Assembly: GCF_035046485.1 (NCBI RefSeq)
Contig: NC_085138.1
Coordinates: 20,899,440-20,963,439, forward strand
DNA from: Aedes albopictus
Taxonomy: Eukaryota; Arthropoda; Insecta; Diptera; Culicidae
Reading direction: 5' to 3'
Length of the DNA: 64,000 bases
Under the pieces are notes generated by a model. It saw only the letters and a list, made by a program, of their open reading frames with translations. It ran no database searches and was not told where the DNA came from. Shown here piece after piece: positions 53,807-64,000 of this stretch (position 1 is the stretch's first letter; the number at the start of each line of letters is the position of its first letter). A program made the position numbers and the translations under genes.

Positions 53807-54239
53807 CAGGTACTCTTCGATATAACGTACAAAAAAGTTTTCTCTTTGTACGTTATATCGAAGCAGAGAAAAATTTAATATTTTTTATGCTAGTGTTGAT
53901 GTATTCGACGAGATATAAACCACAAATAATAATTTCGGTCAAATTCACAAAACGAATAATGAAAAACATGAGTTTTCACGAAAAACATTTTTTTGTTTTT
54001 TGTGCTTCGATATAACGTACAATAATTTTTTCCCCAAATTGCGCTAATTTTGGGTAACAAGGCTAATGCTGCAACACAGCATTGGATTGAGTGATTTCAT
54101 AGTTTATCTGAGAGTTCTTCCTGGGAAAAATAAAAATTTGCAATGTTGTACGTTATATCGAAGCAAAATGTACGTTATATCGAATTCGCTATATCGAGGG
54201 TACGCTATATCGAGGGTACGTTATATCGAAGAATACCTG
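53807..54239. mobile_element. TA-flanked MITE with CAGGTAYTCTTCGATATAAC ends
   Basis: The inverted ends are CAGGTAYTCTTCGATATAACG. TA lies at 53805-53806 and 54240-54241. The word TACGTTATATCGAA is repeated several times near both ends, possibly as transposase-binding sites. CAGG-type ends with TA targets occur in pogo/Tigger-type elements. Confidence 0.85.
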
Positions 54240-54241
54240 TA

Positions 54242-54979
54242 TTCCCATAATTTTAATGCAAATTTATAGGGTTCTGGAAAAAAAAGAGGCCCATGAGATG
54301 CAATCCTACTTTGATTGCCAACTTTCAGGCCATTTCTGGCAGTGATCAAGTACTAGAGATGTAAACCTTTCCCTGCCACGGACTTCAAGTTGTTGATCTC
54401 AAGTATCGAACCCCGAAACGGGATGCCCGTTTAGGATTAGTTTTCCTAGACAAAAACCAAGCTATGAACACAGCAACAAATGCTGTGAACTAAAAGGCTA
54501 ACTGCCAACTAAAACACAAGCCCAGGATGACTGATCGACTCAAACCAATACATGAAACCTCGTCATCCTGTGATCCGAAGATGTTATCCATCCGGATAAC
54601 AGGGCACATTTATGTTCTGTCCTAAATTTGAAACAATTTCTCGAGAAATCTCTGTGAACGTCTGTCGAAAATTGAGTTGAATTCCTAATTAATTTCAACG
54701 AAGTTGTTTGACGAATCGTTCGAGGAATCGTGAGTCCATGGTTACTGCAGAAAGCCAAGTAGGCTTCTAGAAAAAAAAAGACCAAAGCATTCTATAATAT
54801 CATCAGCAAAGGCGCTTGGAATTCTCAGATAATATTTCGAGTATTTCATTAGCAATGCACTAAGCATTTGCTCTTGGAAAGTACTGGAATTCCTACAATA
54901 ATCAATTGGTGGTATAACTAGAAACGGCGCTATTCAAAAGCAACGTACTCATTTTTGCCCATTTCAGTTCCGACCCGCC
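54242..54979. other. Spacer
   Basis: There is no gene. A region near 54390-54450 (GTATCGAACCCCGAAACGGG) loosely resembles a polymerase III B box but has no A-box partner that I can support. Confidence 0.3.
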
Positions 54980-55085
54980 TCGTAGATTTTTGTCCATACA
55001 AGATTTTCGAAATTTGTACAGTCCGTATAATTTGGTCAGAGTATTCCCTTTCCTCCCTATGAGTCTACGAAGTTTATAAACAGGC
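54980..55085 (+). mobile_element. Fragment of the CTACGTAG-type MITE
   Basis: CTCGTAGATTTTTGTCCATACAA through GAGTCTACGAAGTTTATAAACAGGCCC matches the right half of the MITE at 3298-3728, diverged. Confidence 0.65.
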
Positions 55086-55453
55086 CCTTATTGCATACGT
55101 TCCATACATTTTCCAAGATTCATTCTTGAGTTAAACCAGTAATTCCACCAGAAATGCCAAAAAGGGATTCTTCTAGCAATTCCTTTTTTCTTAGAGGTTT
55201 TTTTGTCGTTAAAAATCATTTAACAATCACGAAACTCTAGGAAAACGACAGACATTTATCAATTTTTATTATTATAAAATATTTCATGAACAATAGGTGC
55301 TCCTCAAGAAATTCCGTCATAATCTACCCTAATAAACCAACACCATTCACGAACCGTAATGTAGACGGTTCAAAAATATCGCATACTGTTTCCCGAATAG
55401 GTGGTATAATTATCGTTTGTAAGGGTAATGAGTTCACCAGAAATTTCGAAAAA
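55086..55453. other. Spacer
   Basis: Nothing recognised. Confidence 0.3.
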
Positions 55454-55967
55454 GTAGGGAAGTGGAACCATCTCGGCAGGGGTCCTATTTTGGGCACTTT
55501 TCTGCTATAACTCAGCCAATTCTGAACCAATTGATACAATTTTTGGAACGTGATGAGATACGTATAGTATCTAGCCGTGTACAAAATTTCAAGTCAATTG
55601 GTTTGGACGCAGACAGACGTTCAAGTTTGACTCAGCAGCTTGTGTAAAAAACATGGCCGCCACAAATTGCCAAGTGGCAATCAGCGAACAGATGGCGTTA
55701 GCGACGATCATATTCAATCGCTGCCTCACATGTGCGTGCGACCAATAACTGTCACCACGCCCGGATAAAAACTAACCATAGAATATATAGTGAAAACCAT
55801 TCCTGCACCATACAGTGTACCAGCTACAATAAAGTGTATTGTAATGATATGGTTCGCTATACTATACATTTACATTGGATTTTTATGCAACAATATATTA
55901 TACTGTTTTTCTTACGTTTGAACCATTCACTTTTCCGAAACATTATTTTTCCATGAATTTTTAATTA

Positions 55968-56052
55968 TTTCTGGTGTTCGATTTGAATAGGTCGTATGTT
56001 TGCTGTGATTCCTATATGCAGATTCGACCTATTCAAATCAAACACCAGATTT
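55968..56052. repeat. Hairpin with TGGTGTT(C/T)GATTTGAATAGG arms
   Basis: Inverted arms (CTGGTGTT...GATTTGAATAGGTCG) surround a ~30-bp loop. It is probably a small insertion within the larger element. Confidence 0.65.
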
Positions 56053-56178
56053 ATTCAGTTTAAGATTTTTCCCGTGCTTGGTTTTGTTGGTGTTTGTGAC
56101 TTTTTTGATGCAAAGGAAAGCAAAGAGAAAAAAAGTGAATAAGTTGAAACATCAATTTAAAGTCAATAACATGTTTAA

Positions 56179-56379
56179 GGTGAATATATAACGAAGCCAC
56201 CCCTCAAATTTTCAAGAGCACCAATCTGTAGAACCAAATGATGGATTGTGATGAAAAGTTGATCGATTGGTTACCACCAGCGGGTGACCAATCGATCAAC
56301 TTTTCAGCGTGGTGAGACATTTGGTTCTTCAGATTTGTGCTCCTGAAAATTCGAGGGGTGGCTTCGTTATATATTCACC
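56179..56379. mobile_element. TTAA-flanked hairpin MITE (201 bp)
   Basis: TTAA lies at 56175-56178 and 56380-56383. The inverted arms begin GGTGAATATATAACGAAGCC and extend nearly to the centre at CCACCAGCGGGTG. TTAA targets suggest piggyBac-type mobilisation, although TTAA could also be part of the inverted repeat. Confidence 0.7.
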
Positions 56380-58147
56380 TTAAATCAGTGGTAAACCAGA
56401 TGTCCTAAGAACTGCAGGTCCAAGCAGGGGTCCAAGAGATATGGCAGGCTAGGTGTGTAGAGTGCAACGAGAGAAATACGAATGTAGGCCAACCCGGAAA
56501 GATGCAGGTCAGATTACCGTAAATCAGTGGATGAATTCAACACTATTATTGCTGTATTTGCATTTAGGGGAGTTTTCTCCTCTTTTCTCATGTGAACTTG
56601 CCTTCGACCACAATCGAAACAAATGCGATTGACAAACTTTATCTCTGACGTAGAGCCATCTTTAACATATGGACTGGACTGAACACTGAAATGACTTTTA
56701 ATATAGGTTCGTCTGCGGGTTCGCTTTTCAACCTAACTTATATTTGAATCGAACTTGACAGTTATCTCATTAGTTGTTATGTATTTCAAACTTTAGTCAA
56801 ACTGGTGCCTCAATATTGCAATAACAGTCAAGCACGCTGTAATGATACTTATGTACCTCGTCACCCACTTCATGCAACTACATTAGTGGTCTAATAACAC
56901 TTAGCGCGCTCGGCATAGTTCCATCATGCCGCTCAAAGTGTTGCCACAAATAGTGCTAAGTTTGCAAAACCCGGTTATCTGGCTGGTGGGGCATGGGAGC
57001 CTAAGTTTCAACTGTTAATGCAATCAGAGACTACTCAGACTTAGACGTGGGCGATCCTATATATGAAGGGTTATCCAAAACGCTCTGGAGAATTCCCAAA
57101 GCGCATTCTAATAAATCTAATAAGCCTAAGATGCCATTAACAGGAGGAAAATGGCAAGATAATATAACAATATATGGTTTATGTAATGTAAAACAATACA
57201 ACATAACAAAAGAAAACCATTCCAAAACCATTTAATTAAATGTATAACCAGTAGTGAAATTACAATTAAAACAATTTATTTACGGTACATTTTATTGTTT
57301 GAAACCATTCATGTACCATACAATGTACGGTATATTTAAACCCACGTATCAGTATTTTGAACAATTCATTACCAATAAAATGTATGGTTTTGCAAAAAAA
57401 TATATATGGAGAAAAATATTTTTTTATATTGTTACGATACTTAACAACCTGTATAATATATTGTAAAAATCTTATTTACAATTCACGGTATGGTGTTTTA
57501 CATTACATCTAATTGTTTTTGTATTTTTTATTTTTACAGTGTTGTCTATTGTAAAAATATGGTTCTAAATAGTACTGTTACAATACAACGTTCGGTTTTT
57601 CTACTGTATTTTTTATTCGGGCGGTCGTCTCCCAGTCGGATGGCGGGAAAAGACCGCACGTGCTGCACGCTAATAATGTTTCCACATAATTTGTGCAGAG
57701 TAAATGACTTTTATTTAATGTCTAAAATCTTTTGCACAAATTAGCGCAGGACTCTTGTAAAATATTTTACACATTATTACTTTTATTTTACATAGATATG
57801 CTTGAATAAAACTGCATTTGGATGAACTTCATTCGCATTGGGAAATTTTTGTGAATGTGACGCAAATGTAGGAATGATTTTGACAGTGTTTGTTTTGATT
57901 TTATTTTTCGGTGGGTGGTGAGTTGGGTGGTAAGTAAGCAGCTGGAAGCACGTGGTTTCTCAAACTGTCAACTGCACGCGACTTCACTGTAGCAATCGGT
58001 TGCCTAGGTGTCGCTAGTGAAAATTTACATAGAAAATTTGAACAAATTTGTTCGAGCTAGAACGTCTGTCTGCGGTTTGGACTTGACTGAGTTATAGCGA
58101 AGAGTGCCCAAAATACCGGCCGCTGCCCAAGTGGTTCGCTACCCTAC

Positions 58148-58650
58148 TCCTTCAGATTTTCAGATTTCACAATAAATTCCTATTGACATTAGACTAACAT
58201 TTTCTTCAAGCAAATCATTTAAGAAATTCATTAGACATTTTATCAAAAGCCTATCAGAATTTCTCAAAAACTTTGGCAGGAATTCTCCCAAAGACTTCCC
58301 AAGAATTCCCTTTGAGAGCGTACCCAGATTTATTAAAAGTATTGGGAGTGTAGGAAAACATTTCTGAAGAATTGAGAGATAGGGTCTGGGACCATTTGTG
58401 CAGGAGCACCTATTTTGGGCACATGCTGCTATAACTCAGTCACTTATTCATTCAATCAGTATTCATTTTTCATTTTGCAGCATTTGGTGGGGCAATGAGA
58501 GCGCAAGTCAGTCCAAAGCCGATGATAAGGAGGGGTAATGGCTGAATAGTCTTTGCTGACCACATAAACGCCATGGGATAGGAAAAGGGTATTTTGGTGT
58601 GGGATTAGGGTGCTGGTACAGACTTGACAATATCAATGCTATTCAGATGC
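58148..58650. other. Spacer with another TATTTTGGGCA fragment
   Basis: At about 58385-58440, GGACCATTTGTGCAGGAGC and CTATTTTGGGCAC...CTATAACTCAGTCA match the left part of the 53603-53803 family. Nothing else is recognised. Confidence 0.5.
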
Positions 58651-59150
58651 NNNNNNNNNNNNNNNNNNNNNNNNNNNNNNNNNNNNNNNNNNNNNNNNNN
58701 NNNNNNNNNNNNNNNNNNNNNNNNNNNNNNNNNNNNNNNNNNNNNNNNNNNNNNNNNNNNNNNNNNNNNNNNNNNNNNNNNNNNNNNNNNNNNNNNNNNN
58801 NNNNNNNNNNNNNNNNNNNNNNNNNNNNNNNNNNNNNNNNNNNNNNNNNNNNNNNNNNNNNNNNNNNNNNNNNNNNNNNNNNNNNNNNNNNNNNNNNNNN
58901 NNNNNNNNNNNNNNNNNNNNNNNNNNNNNNNNNNNNNNNNNNNNNNNNNNNNNNNNNNNNNNNNNNNNNNNNNNNNNNNNNNNNNNNNNNNNNNNNNNNN
59001 NNNNNNNNNNNNNNNNNNNNNNNNNNNNNNNNNNNNNNNNNNNNNNNNNNNNNNNNNNNNNNNNNNNNNNNNNNNNNNNNNNNNNNNNNNNNNNNNNNNN
59101 NNNNNNNNNNNNNNNNNNNNNNNNNNNNNNNNNNNNNNNNNNNNNNNNNN
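58651..59150. other. Assembly gap (500 N)
   Basis: Exactly 500 N. It hides the C-terminus and 3' LTR side of the BEL/Pao element. Confidence 0.99.
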
Positions 59151-62100
59151 ATGCGCTTGAGGTGGGTTTTCGCAGATTTAACCGCGGCCTCCCAGAGGCC
59201 GCCGAACTCCGGTGCGTCGGGTGGGATGAAATGCCATTCGATTTCGCGGCTGCGACAGAAATCCTCGATGGTCGCCACGGACTGCTGATCTTGAAACTGG
59301 CGGAAGAGCTCGTTCATCTCGTTGTGCGCACCTCGGAAATTGGTCGCGTTGTCCGAGTGTAGCTGCTGAATCATTCCTCGTCGTCCGATGAAACGTTTCA
59401 GCGACGCCAGAAAGGCATCGGTACTCAGATCGGATACGGCTTCTAGGTGCACGGCCTTGGTAGTCATGCACACGTAGACGGATACATACGCTTTGATCAA
59501 CGCTGGACGACGCGCTCCTTGCTTGATGGTGAACGGACCGGCGTAATCCACACCGGTGACGGCAAAGGGAGGTGAGGGTACAACCCTTGCGGCGGGCAAA
59601 TTACCCATTAACTGGCTGTTGTTGCTTGGGTTGACTCGAAAGCATGTTACACACTTCCGGGTGATCGATCGAATGGTAGAGCGAGCGTTCAGGAGCCAAT
59701 ATCGTTGACGCATGGCATTCATCAGGCCGGTCTGCCCGATATGGAGCAGCTCGACATGCATCTGCCGAACCAGTAGACGTATCACCGGATCCTTGTCCGG
59801 CAGGATGATGGGGTGCCGACTCTCGAAAGGTAGCAGGGAACGATCCAGACGGCCACCCACTCGCAGGAGACCATCGGAGTAGATCGGACGGAGGTTGGCG
59901 AGTCTCTTACAGGGTTCGTTGGCACCAACTCGCTGAATCTCGTCCGCCAAATGAACGAGTTGGACTACGTGGATAATCGCTTCAGTGGAACGACGCAATT
60001 CGCCGACGGTCAAGTGCCGGCTTGTTTCGCGCTGGATCCGAGGTCTTTGGCAGTTTCGAATAAACCGCAGAACGTACCCCATGATACGCTGGATAGCCCG
60101 AAAACTGCTGAACTTGGAGAAAAAGGGAAATGGTTCGATACTTACAGCCGGGTTGGCTATCACTCCTTTCATTTCGGGTAGCTGATCATCTGGAACGAGC
60201 TCGGGCGAGTCGATGTCGTACACCACTCTATGGAGAAAATCGGGCCCATTCCACCAGAGGCTGTTGGTCTTCAGCGTTTCGGGTAGTTGGCCTCGGGACA
60301 CGATGTCAGCTGGGTTTCGTAGAGATCGGATGTACTCCCATCGGTAGGCATTGGTGCTTTCTTGGATGACAGCTATTCGGTTTCGAACGAACAGCTGTAG
60401 CTGGTTGAGCGGCTTCCTTATCCAAGCCAGGACTATCGTACTGTCGCACCACAGCACAATTTCCCGGAACGTCATATCCAGGGCTGGTAGCACCTTCTGC
60501 ACCAACCGGGAGAGCAGGAGAGCTGCACACAACTCCTTCCGAGGAATGGAAAGGTCATGCAGCGGAGCCAACTTCGATTTGCTGGTGAGGAGTCGTAACT
60601 TTGCAGAGCCGTCGGCAAAGAGGCTTCGCAGGTAGATACAGGCCCCGTACGCCACGGTTGAGGCATCGGAGAACCCATGCAGCTCGTATGCAATCACTCC
60701 GTCGAATGTTACGCATCTCGGAATGTCGATGTGGTGCAAATGTGACAGCGAGGTTTGCAATTCGTGCCACTCTTGCGCCGTGACTTCGTCGACTGGATCG
60801 TCCCAGCCGGTCTTCAACTGCCAAAGACGCTGAGCCAGGAGCTTCGCCAACACTATGACCGGCGACACCAGGCCCAGAGGGTCGAAGAACTTGGCGATCT
60901 CCGAATACATCTTTCTTTTCGTCACTTGTTGATCAGCTTCAGCTGACGGCTTCGGATGGTTGGCGATGAACAAGGTGTCGGCACCCGGGTCCCAGAGCAG
61001 ACCGAGCACTTTGATGGCCTCGTTCACTCCTCGTTCTTCCATTGGCAACCTTTTCTCACGGTCTTCTTCGGGAATGTGCTCGAGAAATTCCTCGGAGTTC
61101 GAGCACCACTTGTGGATCGGGAACCCTCCATGCTGAAGTAGCTGCTGGAGTTGTCGTTGGGCCTCGATGGCTTCTTCCACCGAGTCTGCACCGGAAAGCA
61201 CGTCGTCCATATACGTTTCTTCCTTCACAATGCGAGAGGCGATTGGGTAGGCATCGCCGTCTTCTTCCACCAGTTGCACCAAGCACCGTGTGGCTAGGAA
61301 TGGTGCCGATGCTGTACCGTAGGTAACGGTACACAGCTCCAAAACCCGCAGCGGTTGCGACGGGTGGGGTCTCCAAAAGATCCGCAGGAAACGCCGGTCT
61401 TGCATCGCGTGTAGAACTTGGCGGTACATTTTGGAAACATCTCCGGAGAAGGCAATCTTGTACTTCCGGAACCGCAGGACGATGAAATGCAAGTCGTTCT
61501 GTACTACGGGTCCTACCTGTAGCACTTCGTTCAGGGACAGCTCGGATGGCGACGACTTGGCGCTGGCGTCAAATACAACACGGCATTTCGTGCTCGAGCT
61601 TGACGGCCGTAATACCGCGTGGTGCGGCATGTAGTACGATGGCTGGTTTGGAGGGTCTTCGGTTTCACGGACTTCGTGGCAGTGTCCAAGAGCTTCGTAC
61701 TCCCGGAGGAACTCCACATACTGTGCCTGCAATTCCGGGTTGCGGACGAGTCGTTTCTCCAGCATCAGGAACCTCTTGAGCGCCAGAGCGCGACAGTCGT
61801 CTAGCTGGTCGATGTTTTCCTTGAACGGCAGCTGCACGATGAACCTTCCATTCTCGTCTCGCTGGTACGTAGAAAGGAAGTGGGCTTCGCATGCCAACTC
61901 CTCGGTCGAAAGCTTGGGAACATCGGGCACTTCTTCGATTTGCCAGAACTGCTGCATCATTCGCTCGATGTCGTTCACGGAGGCATGACTGGCTTGTAGC
62001 GACACGTTGGATACTAGCGGTTCAACGATGACACCAGATACGATCCACCCAAAGTATGTGTCTCGCAGGAGCGGAAGGTTGTCCGCTAGATTCAGCTGGC

Positions 62101-64000
62101 TTGGCTTCAAAATGTCGAAGAACAGTTCTGCGCCGATCAGTAGGTCCACCTTGTCTGGTGTGTGGAACTCGGGGTCGGCTAGAACCACTCCATCGGGAAT
62201 CTTCCACTGGGCAATGTCGATTTTGGACGACGGAATCGTGCCCGTCACTCTCGGCGTTACCAGACACTCGAGGCTGGCCTGGAAACTAGAAACTCGAGAC
62301 TTGATCTTCAGGGTTACCTTGTCGCGAGCCAGGGTGCGCAAGGCGTTGATGCCAGTAATCGGGACGTTGGCTGGTTGTTTTGGGAGACCAAGGCGACTGG
62401 CCAGTTCTTCGGTGACGAAATTTACCTGGGAGCCGCTGTCCAGAAGGACACGGCATGGATGCGGACGGTTCTTCTTGTCAAATGCTTGCACCACTGCGGT
62501 AAGCAGCAGTACCGTCTTGGACGACTGGGCGAAGTTCGACGAACAAGTGGTGGACACGGGCGGGTCCACGGGAGCATTCTTCTGCGCCGACTGCGGTTGA
62601 GCCGGGACAGACGGAACCGGCGGTAGGCTTACCACTGACTCCGCGGGAAGGGAAACGTTGGACTTGGAATCTTGACTGGGTGCTCCATCAGCATGGAGCA
62701 GGGTGTGATGCCGGCGTTGGCACTTACGACACGTCTTCTCGGAAGGACACTCTCTGGAGCGGTGCCCTTTACGCAGGCAGTTGAAGCATACTCCTGCAGC
62801 TCGGACCTTTTCTTGCTTCTGGGAGGGGTTCAGCTTTTCCAATGCTGTGCACTGGACATTTCGATGGGGACCGCCACAGATTTCGCAGGCTTGCGATACC
62901 GTAGCGGAAACTGCATGGCTCTTCTGGGGTGGATTCTTCGGAAGCGGCTGGAGCTGCTTCGGCTTCTCCTTGGGATTCGCTGGATGGACGGCTGCTTCGC
63001 AGTTTTCCAGGATCTGGCACCTGGACTTCAGGAAGTCGATGGTTTGAGAGTACTTGGGAAGCTCTCCTTTCTTCTGGCCACCTTCCCAGGCCTTTCGGGT
63101 TGACTTATCCAGCGCGGAGACGATCAGATACACGACGATGTGTTCCGATAGTCCAGTCATGTTCTGGTCGAGGTAACGAAGACTCTCTACATGGCGGGTG
63201 GCTTCGTTCAGGAGCGCACGCAGTTCCTTGTGCGTCTCGGAGGTCATCTTCCTGAGGGACAGCAACCCACGGATGTGAGTCTCCACGATAACACGCTGAT
63301 TCTCGAAGCGGTCGGTCAAAATATCCCAAGCGTAGTCATAGTCACCATCGCTAAGGACCTTCGTATCCAGTACACCAGCTGCCTCGCCGATGAGCGCCTT
63401 GTCGAGGTGATAGAGCTTTATGGCGTCACTATCCCCCGAGTTGTCCATGAGATCTTGAAAGATCGCCTTGAACTTGGGCCAGGCGGCGTAGGTCCCATCG
63501 AACGTCGGAATCGGCGCCTTCAGTGGTTGTTGCTGGATGATCACTTGAGGCGCTGCTGTACTTACCGGAGGTACTGGAGAACTCACTGTTTTCGCTGCCA
63601 AAATCAGCGCTTCGACAACGTTGGAGGTGGCGTAGTGCATGTCTTCATAATCCGCATACTCCTTTTCTTGCTCTTCCATCGCTTCATCCGGTACCAGCCC
63701 CACTATCTGGGTGTGGAGCTGACTGAACTCGGCGTAGGTAGCGGAGAGCCCTTTCGATAGCACGTTCAGCTGCGCCAAGCCAATTTCCTGGTTACTGGCC
63801 AGTGTTCGGTTAATCCTCACCAGCTTCATTTTCACTTGGGCACGCTGCCGAACGGCTTTCTCAAACTCCTTCCTTATTGCGTCATCCATTGCCGTTTCCC
63901 ACTCAGCAAATCCGTGGAACGACGGAGTAGAACTAGCAACGGATGCGGATTCTGGAACCACTTCTCGGTGCTGCTGATCAGCACTGTCGTTTTCTTTTTG
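59151..64000 (-). CDS. BEL/Pao LTR retrotransposon Gag-Pol polyprotein (partial at both ends)
   Basis: One uninterrupted frame on the minus strand enters from the right edge (open past 64000) and leaves into the N gap. Positions below count from 63961. A DUF1759-type Gag (FDGTYAAWPKFKAIF near 153) is followed by zinc knuckles (CEICGGPHRNVQC, CFNCLRKGHRSREC near 365-410), an aspartic protease (LLDSGSQVNFV near 505) and a reverse transcriptase with YMDDVLSG near 915. RNase H is visible at FSDASTVAYGACIY. The integrase has an H2C2 zinc region near 1400 and a DDE core (GVDYAGPF, HSDNATNF, APEFGGLWEAA near 1470-1590). No lesion is visible, so the copy may be coding-competent. A host gene is excluded by the domain set. 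Confidence 0.93.

Larger units (their letters stand above)
55608..58074. mobile_element. 2.47-kb DNA element with CGCAGACAGACGTTC ends and GTTTGGA duplication
   Basis: The inverted ends are CGCAGACAGACGTTC. GTTTGGA is duplicated at 55601-55607 and 58075-58081 and occurs once in the empty-site copy at 53603-53803. A 7-8 bp duplication suggests a hAT- or P-like integrase, but the family is unclear. No transposase frame is visible; the interior is AT-rich and carries two further hairpins. Confidence 0.8.
55454..58147 (+). mobile_element. TATTTTGGGCA repeat element, interrupted copy
   Basis: The left part (55454-55607) and right part (58075-58147) match 53603-53803 and are separated by the insertion at 55608-58074. 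Confidence 0.75.

Overview
The window looks like a piece of a culicine mosquito genome, most likely Aedes. The reasons are intron-containing insect genes, a ZAD-type C2H2 zinc-finger gene, tRNA-derived SINEs whose tail resembles the Aedes Feilai family, LOA-, R1- and I-clade non-LTR retrotransposons, a Ty3/gypsy errantivirus, a BEL/Pao element and many TA-flanked MITEs. Three runs of exactly 500 N are assembly gaps. All of this comes from reading the sequence; no database search was possible.

Host genes occupy little of the window. (1) Minus strand, 1-2801: a ZAD C2H2 zinc-finger transcription factor in five visible coding exons, running off the left edge. (2) Minus strand, 10204-12684: a two-exon gene for a PIN-like/XPG-I (FEN1-Asteroid superfamily) protein. 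(3) Plus strand, 24238-25621: four internal exons of a glycerol kinase paralogue, with its 5' and 3' exons not found. This copy has non-canonical residues at three positions that contact glycerol or ATP in the family.

The rest is layered mobile DNA. 3.3-10 kb: MITEs, one nested inside another, a fold-back element and a 1.2 kb degenerate repeat. 12.7-16.6 kb: a MITE, a hairpin and a broken R1-clade reverse transcriptase around an N gap. 16.7-22.8 kb: a decayed LOA-like non-LTR element (minus) split by a 2.9 kb palindromic element. That element starts and ends with CACAGTG, has 5-bp target duplications and carries two inverted arrays of ~176-bp repeats. 22.7-35 kb: a tandem-repeat-bearing repeat family in two orientations, a fold-back with two divergent tRNA-like sequences, and a GC-rich ~290-bp duplicated segment. 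35-40 kb: an I-clade element with ORF1 intact and ORF2 broken. 42.1-53.0 kb: a nested stack in which a fold-back DNA element contains two copies of a second fold-back element flanking a complete errantivirus with apparently identical LTRs and intact gag, pol and env. 53-58 kb: more DNA elements, including a 2.5 kb insertion whose empty site is visible 2 kb away. 59.1-64 kb: a BEL/Pao polyprotein (minus) open from the right edge to an N gap.

The strongest candidates for a second look are the CACAGTG-ended palindromic element, the glycerol kinase paralogue that may be catalytically dead, and the young errantivirus with a visible env splice arrangement. No bacterial-type operons, CRISPR arrays or rRNA genes were seen.
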